Source of the DNA: DATDOY01 sp035293045
GTDB taxonomy: Bacteria > Actinomycetota > Acidimicrobiia > IMCC26256 > JACPCJ01
DNA: 23,914 bases
Reading direction: 5' to 3'
Assembly (NCBI GenBank): GCA_035293045.1
Contig: DATDOY010000109.1
Location: forward strand, 1 to 23,914
Every line of letters begins with the position of its first letter. Position 1 is the stretch's first letter. The notes under the pieces are model-generated. The model was given only the letters and a program-made list of their open reading frames with translations. It searched no databases and was not told where the DNA came from. This document shows, piece after piece, positions 7,449 through 14,814 of this stretch. Both the position numbers and the translations under genes were made by a program.

Positions 7449-7877
7449 ATGCACCTCACCGACGAACGCACGGGGTTGGAGTACATCCCGAGGGACGAGT
7501 GCCTCGAACTTCTCAGGTTGAGGAGCCTCGGCCGGATCGGCGTCGTCGTCGCGGGCCGGCCCGTGGTCTTGCCGATCAACTACACGGTCGATGGCGGGTC
7601 GATCGTGTTCCGCACCGACGTCGGGACCAAGTTCGACGCGGCTGTCCGCGGCGAGTTCGTGGCCTTCGAAATCGACGACGCCGACCCCAACTACCACACG
7701 GGATGGAGCGTCTTGCTCACCGGCGTCGCGGAGGAGATCATCGACGCCGAGGAACGCCGGCGGGCCGAAATGCTGCCCCTCCGGCCGTGGGCCCCGGGCG
7801 CCAAGTCGCATTACCTGCGCATCACGCCGGTGACCATCAGCGGCCGTCGGATCGCGGAGCCCGCGGCCGACTCCTGA
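7449..7877 (+). CDS. Pyridoxamine 5'-phosphate oxidase (PPOX) family flavin-binding protein
   Basis: The product is 142 aa, a single split-barrel domain. The pattern LGRIGVVVAGRPVVLPINYTVDGG (27-50), then VFRTDVGTKFDAAVRG (53-68), FEIDDAD and GWSVLLTGVAEE (85-96), is that of small actinobacterial PPOX-like proteins that bind FMN or F420 and reduce or sense small molecules. Such genes are common members of hypoxia/dormancy regulons. ATG 7449 is chosen because GAAGGA lies just upstream and because MHLTDERTGLEYI is the usual N-terminus; the longer frame from 7386 adds an atypical arginine-rich leader. A DosR-like palindrome lies upstream. The last codons (GAC TCC TGA) form one arm of a terminator hairpin shared with the convergent histidine kinase gene. 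The substrate is unknown. Confidence 0.87.
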   Translation: MHLTDERTGLEYIPRDECLELLRLRSLGRIGVVVAGRPVVLPINYTVDGGSIVFRTDVGTKFDAAVRGEFVAFEIDDADPNYHTGWSVLLTGVAEEIIDAEERRRAEMLPLRPWAPGAKSHYLRITPVTISGRRIAEPAADS

Positions 7878-7894
7878 TTTCGGATCAGGAGTCG
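7868..7894. terminator. Bidirectional terminator hairpin overlapping both stop codons
   Basis: CGACTCCTGAT (7868-7878) and ATCAGGAGTCG (7884-7894) form a perfect 11-bp stem around the loop TTCGG. Both convergent genes (PPOX and histidine kinase) read GAC TCC TGA through an arm, so each ends in Asp-Ser-stop. There is no T-tract, which is common for GC-rich actinobacterial terminators. Confidence 0.7.
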
Positions 7895-9690
7895 AGGGCG
7901 ACGCGCCACTCGACCACGGTGCCACCGCCCGCTCGTGGCGCCATCGTCAGGACCCCCTCCTGCGCGACAACCGCGTGATCTCCCCAGGGCGTGCCGTCGT
8001 CGGCGACCGTCAGTCGGAGATCGGTGTCGGCGACGATCTCGACGTACACGTGGTCAGCGCCGGCGTGCCGCGCGATGTGACGCAGGGCGGCTCGCAGAAT
8101 GCCCACCGCCTGGCTCCTCAGATGCTCACCGACCACGGTGTCGATCGGACCACTGAATCGGATCCTCGGCTCGAACCCCAGCTCGGGGGTCAGCTCGACG
8201 ATGGTGCTGACCGCGGCGTCGCGTAGCCCGGCCTCTTCGCTCGACTGGAGGCTGAAGATCGTCGAGCGGATGTCGCGGATGAGCCCGTCGAGGTCCTCGA
8301 CGATCTGGTTGACGGCATCCCGGAGGGCCTCCTCCTCCTTGCCGAGGGCCGCTTGGAGGCGCATCCCCGAGGCGAACAGCCGTTGGATCACCGTGTCGTG
8401 GAGCTCGCGCGCGATGCGCTCGCGTTCCGCGAGGACCCCGAGTCGTCGCACCTCGTGTTGCGCGCGCTCGTACGTGAGCGCCACCGCCGCCTGGCTGGCG
8501 AAGGCGTCCTCCTCGACCGCGTCATCGAGGTCGAAGGCTCGCCCCCCGGGGTGGTTGGCGAGGAGCAGGACTCCGAACGGATCGCCGCGGACCCACAGCG
8601 GGACGAGGAGCGCCGGGCCGATGTCGCCGAGCGCGGCGAGGTTCGGCGTTGTGGGATCGTCCTGCACGTTGGCGATGCTGACCGAGCGGCCCGTGGTGAC
8701 GACCTCGTCGACGAGTAAGCCCGCGGCGTTGAACACGCGCCCCCGAGCGGCCTCGGCGGCGTCACCGGCGACGGCGCGAACCTCGAATCGCTGATCACCG
8801 AGCGGAACGAGAAGCGCCCCCACGTCGGCGTTGAGGAGGCGGGCTGCGCTGCGGGCGACTTGATGGAGCAGGTTCTCGGGTGAGCCTCCCGTCAGGATGG
8901 CCTGCGCTACCTCGTTCAGCGCTCGCGACCGCGCGTCCACGCGACGCCGGTCGGTGATGTCCTCGCCGATGCTGATCACGCCCCGCGGCGTGCCGTCGGC
9001 GTCCTGAAGGCGGGTGTGGAACCACGAGACGGCTCGGCGAAGGCCGTCGCGGGTGACGATGTCGTGGGTGTGCTGGCGCGGCAATGCCGTGTCGGGCGCG
9101 AGGAGCGTCGTGCGCTGCGCGGCCCGCACGTGCTCGGGAACGAAGGTCTCGAACCAGTCCCGGGTGATCACTTCGTCGGCCGTGTAGCCCGTGAGACGGA
9201 GGACGTATGGGTTGGCGTAGGTGACGCGACCGCCGAGATCAATGGCGACCACGACGAGTTGGACATTCTCGAGGAGTTCGCTCCAGCGACGTTCACCCTC
9301 GCTGATCGTGGCCTCGGCTCGCTTGTGTCCGGAGACGTCCCGGAGTGACGCGAGAACCAACGTCGTCTCGCCCACTTCGAGCGTGCTGAGGGCGATGTCG
9401 ACGGGCAGCTCGCTTCCGTCGGCGCGCTGGAGCCGGATGTCGAGGCCGGCGCCCATCGGGCGAGCGGGCATCCCGCGTTGGTAGTAGTCCTCACGGTGGC
9501 CGACGTGGTTGAGCCGGAGGTTGGACGGGACCAGGGCATCGACGGGCTTGCCGATCAGCTCGGCGACGGGGTACCCAGACATCCGCTCGAACAGTCCGTT
9601 GGCGTGGATCACGATCCCGTCGCGGTCGGTCACCACGACGCCATCGGGCATGGCCTCGATGAGGTGGACGAAGTGTTCGGAGAGGACCAC
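7885..9690 (-). CDS. PAS-PAS-GAF sensor histidine kinase of DosS/NarX type, with eroded ATPase domain
   Basis: The product is 601 aa with no membrane segment. PAS1 spans about 8-120 (MPDGVVVTDRDG, ASLRDVSGHKRAE), PAS2 about 135-250 (VVVAIDLGGRVTYANP, ISIGEDITDRRR) and GAF about 265-408. A HisKA_3 dimerisation helix follows, with the phosphoacceptor in RIARELHDTVIQRL (His431). The C-terminal HATPase_c (about 520-600) is short and degenerate: the conserved N-box Asn is His538 (LRAALRHIARHA), the D-box DDG (564-566) remains, but the second glycine box GxGLxNMxxR is missing. It may work poorly as a kinase, or act mainly as a phosphatase or scaffold. GTG 9690 is preceded by TAGGCT 9 nt upstream. 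The DosR-like regulator encoded upstream on the same strand is the likely partner. The signal (redox, gas, ligand) cannot be read from the sequence. Confidence 0.9.
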   Translation of the reverse strand: MVLSEHFVHLIEAMPDGVVVTDRDGIVIHANGLFERMSGYPVAELIGKPVDALVPSNLRLNHVGHREDYYQRGMPARPMGAGLDIRLQRADGSELPVDIALSTLEVGETTLVLASLRDVSGHKRAEATISEGERRWSELLENVQLVVVAIDLGGRVTYANPYVLRLTGYTADEVITRDWFETFVPEHVRAAQRTTLLAPDTALPRQHTHDIVTRDGLRRAVSWFHTRLQDADGTPRGVISIGEDITDRRRVDARSRALNEVAQAILTGGSPENLLHQVARSAARLLNADVGALLVPLGDQRFEVRAVAGDAAEAARGRVFNAAGLLVDEVVTTGRSVSIANVQDDPTTPNLAALGDIGPALLVPLWVRGDPFGVLLLANHPGGRAFDLDDAVEEDAFASQAAVALTYERAQHEVRRLGVLAERERIARELHDTVIQRLFASGMRLQAALGKEEEALRDAVNQIVEDLDGLIRDIRSTIFSLQSSEEAGLRDAAVSTIVELTPELGFEPRIRFSGPIDTVVGEHLRSQAVGILRAALRHIARHAGADHVYVEIVADTDLRLTVADDGTPWGDHAVVAQEGVLTMAPRAGGGTVVEWRVALDS

Positions 9691-9699
9691 GATGTCCGG

Positions 9700-9705
9700 A
9701 GCCTA
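9700..9705 (-). promoter_or_regulatory. Leaderless-type -10 box for the histidine kinase gene
   Basis: TAGGCT on the minus strand lies 9 nt before GTG 9690, in the 46-bp gap after the preceding gene. It suggests that the kinase has its own promoter besides any read-through. Confidence 0.5.
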
Positions 9706-9736
9706 CCGACGCTCCCGAAGGTCGATCGGCGCCCGG

Positions 9737-10372
9737 TCAGGCAGGATGCCCACCGACCATGGCGGGCACGATCCGCAGATCGATCACGCGCGCTCGACGA
9801 TCGTTGGCACGGACGGCGGTCACCACGTAGCTCGCCACGTTCTGGGCCGTCCAGGCCGTGACGCCCGGCGGCATGAAGAGGGCGATCGCGATCCGCCCGG
9901 CCTGCTTGGCGACTTCCGCGCGGGCCAGGCGAGCCGACCAGGCGGGCACGCCGCTCGCCACGAGCCCGGCGCGCAGAGTGTCGCAGGCGACGGCCTCAGG
10001 AACGGTGGTCGGGGCGAGGGCGACCCGCTCGACGGTCTCGACCACGTCGGCGTCGCGACCGATGACGGCCGCCGCCCACTCGTCGTATGGGTTGAGGGCC
10101 ACCGCACCCGCAACCACGACGGGCACGGCGTCGCGCAACGCGCAGGTGACGCCCCGATCGAACACCGTCGGGCGGGGCCAGGCGTGGTTCCGGACCGCGA
10201 GGGCGACGTCCACCCGGCCGTCATCGAGCGGGCAGCGCGCGGTGACGCCCTTGCACGGGAACACCGGTTCGCGCTCGTCGTGGCACTGCACCGTGACATG
10301 ACCGGAATCCTCGAGCCGCTGGATGGCGTCCTCGGTGGCTGGGCCGGGTGCGCCCATGACCAGTACCCGCAC
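9737..10372 (-). CDS. Unrecognised 211-aa soluble protein between sensor kinase and response regulator
   Basis: I do not recognise this family. The N-terminus MRVLVMGAPGPATEDAIQRLEDSGH looks like a beta-strand/Gly-turn/helix unit of a Rossmann-like fold. Next comes a cysteine-containing stretch, CHDEREPVFPC...ARCPLDDGRVDVALAVR, with three Cys (C..., PC, RCPLD), which could bind metal or be redox active. A valine/alanine-rich middle (VPVVVAGAVALNPYDEW) and the C-terminal pattern PPGVTAWTAQNVASYVVTAVRANDRRARVIDLRIVPA complete it. GTG 10372 is chosen because GAGGGAGG lies 5 nt upstream (10378-10385); the open frame beyond it is antisense-free but overlaps the regulator gene in another frame. The palindrome-rich 116-bp leader suggests control by the neighbouring DosR-like regulator. 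No transmembrane segment is evident. A role in the same stress response is inference. Confidence 0.8.
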   Translation of the reverse strand: MRVLVMGAPGPATEDAIQRLEDSGHVTVQCHDEREPVFPCKGVTARCPLDDGRVDVALAVRNHAWPRPTVFDRGVTCALRDAVPVVVAGAVALNPYDEWAAAVIGRDADVVETVERVALAPTTVPEAVACDTLRAGLVASGVPAWSARLARAEVAKQAGRIAIALFMPPGVTAWTAQNVASYVVTAVRANDRRARVIDLRIVPAMVGGHPA

Positions 10373-10431
10373 GGTTGCCTCCCTCGGTCGCTGTCGAGAG
10401 AGTGTGCGACGCAGGGACGCGTGGGGGCCAG

Positions 10432-10476
10432 GGAACCTCGGTCCGGTCCCGCAGGGATTAGGTCCCGATTCGGGAC
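10432..10476. promoter_or_regulatory. Cluster of DosR-like half-sites and a perfect GTCCCGA/TCGGGAC palindrome
   Basis: Two imperfect sites, GGAACCTCGGTCCG (10432-10445) and AGGGATTAGGTCCC (10453-10466), have centres 21 bp apart, about two helical turns. They carry the GGTCC half-site seen in the PPOX palindrome. The second overlaps GTCCCGATTCGGGAC (10462-10476), a perfect 7-bp inverted repeat around one base. All lie within 110 bp of the start of the 211-aa gene (minus strand). Confidence 0.45.
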
Positions 10477-10488
10477 GCCGCGCTCGGG

Positions 10489-11160
10489 TCAGGTCGACGT
10501 GCGCTTGCGGCGCTCTTCGAGCCGGGCGGCGAAGACGGCCGCTTCGGTACGGCGTTCCATCCCGAGTTTGGCGAGGAGGTTGGACACGTAGTTCTTGACG
10601 GTCTTCTCCGCGAGATGGATCTCGTCGGCGATCTGGCGGTTGGTCAAGCCGTCCGCGATCAGGTCGAGGATCCGGCGTTCCTGGTCGGTGAGTCCCGACA
10701 TCCGCTCGTCCTCCTCGGGGCCGCGGCGAAGCCGCTCGAGGACGCGGGCGGTGACCTCGGGGTCGAGAAGCGACTGGCCCGACGCCACGGTGCGGATCGC
10801 CTCGACGAGATCCTGCCCTTTGATCTGCTTCAACACGTAGCCGGCCGCCCCGGCCATGATGGCGTCGAACAGGGCTTCGTCGTTCGAGAACGACGTGAGG
10901 ATCAAGCAGGCGATCTCGGGGTGCTTGGAGCGGATCTCGCGGCACACGGATACGCCGTCGCCGTCGGGGAGGCGGACGTCGAGGACCGCGACGTGCGGCT
11001 GGGTCGGCGGAATGCGGTCGAGGGCTTCGGCCGCCGTGGACGCCTCGCCCACGACCTCAAGGTCGTCGTGGGCTTCGAGGAGCGCCCGCAATCCCTGCCG
11101 TACGACCTCGTGGTCGTCGGTGAGGAAGATTCGGATCGGGGGACCGTCGGCCACGGTCAT
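10489..11160 (-). CDS. devR: DosR/DevR-like NarL-family response regulator
   Basis: The product is 223 aa. The receiver domain has the acidic pair DD (15-16), phosphoacceptor Asp61 in VLDVRLPDG, Thr89/Ser90 and Lys111. The LuxR-type HTH covers about 154-213. Its sequence SGLTDQERRILDLIADGLTNRQIAD, and especially LAEKTVKNYVS plus LLAKLGMERRTEAAVFA, is nearly the same as mycobacterial DosR, including the DNA-contacting Lys-Thr-Val-Lys-Asn (186-190). DosR binds GGGACT-type palindromes to switch on hypoxia and nitric-oxide dormancy genes; similar palindromes lie at 7351 and 10432-10476. ATG 11160 gives the standard N-terminus. A short inverted repeat ATCGT/ACGAT (11161-11173) abuts the start. Orthology to DosR is very likely for the DNA-binding domain; the signal that drives it here is not known. 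Confidence 0.9.
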   Translation of the reverse strand: MTVADGPPIRIFLTDDHEVVRQGLRALLEAHDDLEVVGEASTAAEALDRIPPTQPHVAVLDVRLPDGDGVSVCREIRSKHPEIACLILTSFSNDEALFDAIMAGAAGYVLKQIKGQDLVEAIRTVASGQSLLDPEVTARVLERLRRGPEEDERMSGLTDQERRILDLIADGLTNRQIADEIHLAEKTVKNYVSNLLAKLGMERRTEAAVFAARLEERRKRTST

Positions 11161-11251
11161 ATCGTTGCACGATCTCGGACGGCGCGACGGCACGCGTGCG
11201 CAGCCCGCCGATTGGTCAAGCACGACGAACTTGGATCTATCCGCTCGAGTC

Positions 11252-12217
11252 CTAGAAGGCGCTTCGAGGTGGGATGACGCCCATGCGCCCGGCCTGGTAG
11301 TCCTCGATCGCCTGGACGATCTCGTCTCGGCTGTTCATCACGAACGGGCCGTATTGCACGACCGGCTCGTGGATCGGGCGGCCGCCGAGGAGCAACAGTT
11401 CGAGGGTCGGCGTGGCCGTGGCCTGCCGGTCGCCGGCGCGGAGCACGACGTGGTCACCGGAACCGAAGACCGCGAGGCGCCCTTCGGTGATGACGGCGTC
11501 CTTTCCGGATGGCCCGGCGCGGCCGTGCCCGGCCAGCGAGTACGCCATGGCGGTGAAGTCGTGCGGCCACGGGATCGACAGCTCGGCGCCGGGCTGCAAG
11601 GTGGCGTGGGCGTAGACGATCGGCGTGTAGGTCGAACCGGGACCGGCCAACGCGCCGAGATGGCCCGCGATGACCCGCACGAGGGCGCCCCCGTCATCCG
11701 TGGTCGCCAGCGAGAGCTCGGTGCTCTCGAGATCTTGGTATCGCGGGGGTGCCCACTTCTCGGCGCGGGGGAGGTTGACCCACAGCTGCACGCCGTGGAA
11801 CAAGCCGCCGGCGCGTACGAGGTATTCGGGTGGCATCTCGGAATGGACGATTCCGGCGCCGGCGGTCATCCACTGGGTCGCTCCGTCGGTGATCGTGCCG
11901 CCGCCCCCCGTGGAATCCCGGTGCTCGATGGCTCCGTCGATGATGTACGTGACCGTCTCGAATCCGCGATGGGGATGATCGGGTGCCCCCTTTGCCTCGC
12001 CCGGCGCGTACTCGACCGCGCCGAGGTGGTCGAGGAGGATGAAGGGGTCGGCGCCGCGAAGCGACGGGGAGGGGAACGCCCTGCGCACTTGGAAGCCCTC
12101 GCCCTCGAAGGTCGTGAGGGCGGTGAGCACTTGCTGGACCGGGCGCGGCTGGGAGCCGGGCGCCGGGTGCTCGAGCCGGGGGAGCGAGAGGACGTTGTCG
12201 ACGGTGATCGCAGGCAT
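11252..12217 (-). CDS. Pirin family protein
   Basis: The product is a 321-aa bicupin. The N-terminal cupin carries the pirin metal site: HPHRGFETVTY (His81, His83) and AGIVHSEMP (His125, Glu127), all four ligands intact. The C-terminal pirin domain (about 190-300) ends with GGRPIHEPVVQYGPFVMN, the usual signature. Pirins bind Fe(II); some show quercetin 2,3-dioxygenase activity and others act as redox-responsive partners of regulators or metabolic enzymes. ATG 12217 is the only in-frame start; no good Shine-Dalgarno is seen close to it (a GGAGG lies about 20 nt upstream). It lies on the same strand 91 bp before the DosR-like regulator gene and is divergent from nagA. A link to the redox/dormancy module is possible but unproven. 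Confidence 0.93.
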   Translation of the reverse strand: MPAITVDNVLSLPRLEHPAPGSQPRPVQQVLTALTTFEGEGFQVRRAFPSPSLRGADPFILLDHLGAVEYAPGEAKGAPDHPHRGFETVTYIIDGAIEHRDSTGGGGTITDGATQWMTAGAGIVHSEMPPEYLVRAGGLFHGVQLWVNLPRAEKWAPPRYQDLESTELSLATTDDGGALVRVIAGHLGALAGPGSTYTPIVYAHATLQPGAELSIPWPHDFTAMAYSLAGHGRAGPSGKDAVITEGRLAVFGSGDHVVLRAGDRQATATPTLELLLLGGRPIHEPVVQYGPFVMNSRDEIVQAIEDYQAGRMGVIPPRSAF

Positions 12218-12316
12218 CGTCGGTACAACCCGTCATCCTCCGATCCCCTTCCCGATCCAGCGTCGGCACCCGACGCCGGTGCAGCGAGCGCCTCTCGCGG
12301 CGGACACACTGCGCGG

Positions 12317-13417
12317 GTGACCCGCACGACCGCCAGGGCTCGGATCCGCGCTGCGCACGTCGTGACCCCGGAGGGTGTGCTCGGCCCAGCTGAAGTCAGG
12401 ATCGTCGACGGACGCATCGATGGCGTCGAAGCGGTCGCCAGCGCACCCGAGGTGACGCTGGCGCCGGGCTTCGTCGATCTCCAGGTCAACGGCCACGGCG
12501 ACGTTGACGTCGGGTCTGCCCGCGCGGCCGACTGGGACCGGATCGATGCCCTCCTGCTGGCCGAGGGCGTCACGACCTGGTGTCCCACGCTTACGACGCG
12601 GCCGCTTGACGACTATGGCGCGTGTTTCGACGAAATCGGCGAGGCGGCTCAACGGCCCGGGCCGCGGCCCGCCATGGTCGGCGTTCATCTCGAGGGTCCG
12701 TTCATCGCCGCCGAGTACGCGGGTGCTCATCGTGCGGACGCGGTGCGGGCGATCGACGTGGCGTGGCTCGCGGAACTTCCCGAGCTCGTCCGTATCGTGA
12801 CCCTCGCTCCCGAACTGGCGGGCGCGATCGACGCCGTGGAGCTGCTCGTCTCGCGCGGGATCGTGGTGGCCGTCGGGCACTCGGGTGCGTCGGCGTCGGA
12901 GGCGCGAGCCGCACTCGACGCCGGCGCATCACTGGTGACCCATGTGTTCAACGCCATGCGGCCCCTTGGTCACCGTGATCCCGGCCTGATCGGGGTGGCG
13001 CTCACCGACCCGAGGGCCACCGTGTCGGTGATCGCCGACGGCGTGCACCTCGACGACGCCATCCTCGCCCTGATCCTCCGGGCCAAGGCACCCGATGGCG
13101 TGGCCCTCGTGACCGACGCCGTCGCGTCGAGCGACTCACGCGTGCAGGTGAGCGACGGCGCGCCGCGACTCGCCGACGGGACGTTGGCCGGAAGCATCCT
13201 GACGATGGACCGCGCCGTCGCCCGGGCTGTGGGGGTAGGCGCGTCATTGCCCCAGGCGGTCGCCGCCGCCTCCACGGTGCCGGCGCGGGTCGTCGGTCTC
13301 ACCGATCGCGGGATCATCGCCCCTGGCACGCGCGCCGACCTCGTGTGCTTGAACCCCGACCATTCCGTCGATGCGGTATGGATCGCCGGCGAGCCGGCGT
13401 GGGAGGCCGGGCCTTAG
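12317..13417 (+). CDS. nagA: N-acetylglucosamine-6-phosphate deacetylase
   Basis: The product is a 366-aa amidohydrolase. Characteristic blocks are PGFVDLQVNGHGDVDV (50-65, the NagA form with Gln/Asn in place of the metal HxH), HLEGPF (124-129, metal Glu126), GHSGAS (His188), THVFNAM (His209), DGVHL and VTDAV (catalytic Asp267), then AGS (291-293). It removes acetate from GlcNAc-6-phosphate to give glucosamine-6-phosphate, feeding cell-wall recycling or amino-sugar catabolism in the cytoplasm. The frame is open over 1.4 kb upstream, antisense to pirin and the regulator, so GTG 12317 is taken as start. CACACT six bases upstream may be a weak leaderless -10. No other nag gene is visible nearby. 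Its stop overlaps that of the convergent sigma factor gene. Confidence 0.92.
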   Translation: MTRTTARARIRAAHVVTPEGVLGPAEVRIVDGRIDGVEAVASAPEVTLAPGFVDLQVNGHGDVDVGSARAADWDRIDALLLAEGVTTWCPTLTTRPLDDYGACFDEIGEAAQRPGPRPAMVGVHLEGPFIAAEYAGAHRADAVRAIDVAWLAELPELVRIVTLAPELAGAIDAVELLVSRGIVVAVGHSGASASEARAALDAGASLVTHVFNAMRPLGHRDPGLIGVALTDPRATVSVIADGVHLDDAILALILRAKAPDGVALVTDAVASSDSRVQVSDGAPRLADGTLAGSILTMDRAVARAVGVGASLPQAVAAASTVPARVVGLTDRGIIAPGTRADLVCLNPDHSVDAVWIAGEPAWEAGP

Positions 13418-14793
13418 AGCTGACGGAAGGTCGGCGTGGGATCGCCGGGGCTCGGCCCGCTCGGGAAGGTCTCGTCGAGCTTCTCGCACACGCCCCGCGG
13501 TGTGACTCCGCAGTCCTGGCCGCCCCCTCCGGAGCCCCCGCTCGTTCCTGTCCCGCTGCCGCCCGTCGAGTCCTGCTGGGGCGGCGCCACACTCCCAGGA
13601 GTGGACTGATTGTCGGGCGTCTCGACCGCGACCGTCGACGCCGCCGGGGCCTGTCCAGCCCACAGCGAAAACTCAAGAAGGGGCAGGCCTTCCTCCCCCT
13701 CGCTGCCGCCGTCTTCGCCCGAAGCGGACCGCGACGGTCCCGTGCCACGACCGCCGCCGCCGGGACCGGCCCGGTCACCGCCGCTTGGGAGTGTCCCCTT
13801 CGATCCGGCGCCCGCGGTCGCCCACCGCGTTTCCGTGCCGTCGGTCGCAGGGTCGCGCGGGTCTTCGATCGGGTCGTCCGGCCAGCCGAGGAATCCCCCG
13901 ATGGATTCGATGAGCGTTCGCACCTGGCGGGCGGGCGCCGTGCCGTCGACGTTCGCCACTCGGTCGGCGTCGTCGACGCCGAAGACCGCCCCGACGTCGG
14001 GGTGGTTGGCGTCCGACATCTCGACGCGCGATCGCGTGTCATCGGTGCGGGCGCCGATCACCAGCCCGGCGACGATGGCGGCGACGGCGACGCCCGCCAC
14101 CGCAGCCTCGACGCCACGGGTGGCGCCGAGCCGCGGTGGCGTACCGCCCTCAGCCATGTCGTCATGGGGTGTCTGGGCGTCGACGGCGCGAGAGCGCGCC
14201 CAGCGCGCCAGGCGACCGAATGGCACCAACACGAGCGCACCGGCGCGCTCGACGGCCGTCGCCAGCTTGGCGCGGGCCCGCGTGAGGACCGATTCCACGG
14301 CTCGCGTCGTCGAACCCTCGGCGTTGGCGAGCTCGGCGATCGACCGGCCCTCGGCGACCTGGCCCCAGAGCAAGCGCCGCTCGCGAGGCTGCAATCCCGA
14401 CAGAGCGTCCCACGCTGCCTCGAGTGACGCCCGGCTCTCGATCTCCTCGAGCGGATCGAGCGCGCTCCCTCTGCGGGGGCGCTCGGGGAGTTCGTCGACG
14501 GGCACCGCGTGGCGGCCCTTCCGGCGGAGCTCGTCGATGCTGCATCGGCGGGCCACGGTGGCGAGCCACGCGCGCAGCGACGGCCCGGGCTCGAGGCGAT
14601 CGAGGTTGCGGAGCGCGCGGATGTAGGTCTCCTGGACAATGTCGTCCGCACTGGCTGCGTCCCCGACGATGCGTCGGCTGACGGCGTGCAGATAGTCGTG
14701 GTGTTCCCAGAGGTCGTCGACGCTGACGGTGCCGGTCGGCGCGACGCCGTGTGCCTCGTTCGCCTGCTCTGTCGTTCGAAGTGCGATGGCCAT
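13414..14793 (-). CDS. ECF-type sigma factor with C-terminal TM helix and long secreted tail (downstream copy)
   Basis: The product is 459 aa. Sigma region 2 (about 31-95: HHDYLHAVSRRIVGDAASADDIVQETYIRAL, ARRCSIDELRR) and region 4 (about 122-180: LQPRERRLLWGQVAEGRSIAELANAEGSTTRAVESVLTRARAKL) fill the first 180 residues. One membrane helix follows (about 228-248). The remaining 210 residues are rich in Gly, Ser, Pro and Asp, and end in a Gly-run plus a Cys pair (Cys428, Cys436 in CGVTPRGVC). With the sigma domains in the cytoplasm, the tail must be outside. ATG 14793 has GAGGTAGGA just upstream. It lies 21 bp behind a paralogue with the same layout (14815-16068), so the two form an operon made by duplication. 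No separate anti-sigma gene is present; the fused membrane anchor may replace it. The regulon is unknown. Confidence 0.9.
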   Translation of the reverse strand: MAIALRTTEQANEAHGVAPTGTVSVDDLWEHHDYLHAVSRRIVGDAASADDIVQETYIRALRNLDRLEPGPSLRAWLATVARRCSIDELRRKGRHAVPVDELPERPRRGSALDPLEEIESRASLEAAWDALSGLQPRERRLLWGQVAEGRSIAELANAEGSTTRAVESVLTRARAKLATAVERAGALVLVPFGRLARWARSRAVDAQTPHDDMAEGGTPPRLGATRGVEAAVAGVAVAAIVAGLVIGARTDDTRSRVEMSDANHPDVGAVFGVDDADRVANVDGTAPARQVRTLIESIGGFLGWPDDPIEDPRDPATDGTETRWATAGAGSKGTLPSGGDRAGPGGGGRGTGPSRSASGEDGGSEGEEGLPLLEFSLWAGQAPAASTVAVETPDNQSTPGSVAPPQQDSTGGSGTGTSGGSGGGGQDCGVTPRGVCEKLDETFPSGPSPGDPTPTFRQL

Positions 14794-14814
14794 GGTTCCT
14801 ACCTCGAGGTTCGC

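Noticed and set aside
9451..9528. PAS1 as a FixL-like heme domain (HREDYYQRGMPARPMGAGL resembles the FixL heme region)
   Set aside because: The HR..Y....RPMGAGL pattern is frequent in PAS domains without heme, and the FixL Arg and exact spacing are not kept.
11190..11199. GCACGCGTGC palindrome before the response regulator gene as an operator
   Set aside because: A 10-bp GC palindrome is expected by chance at this base composition; it does not resemble the GGGAC-type sites expected for this regulator.
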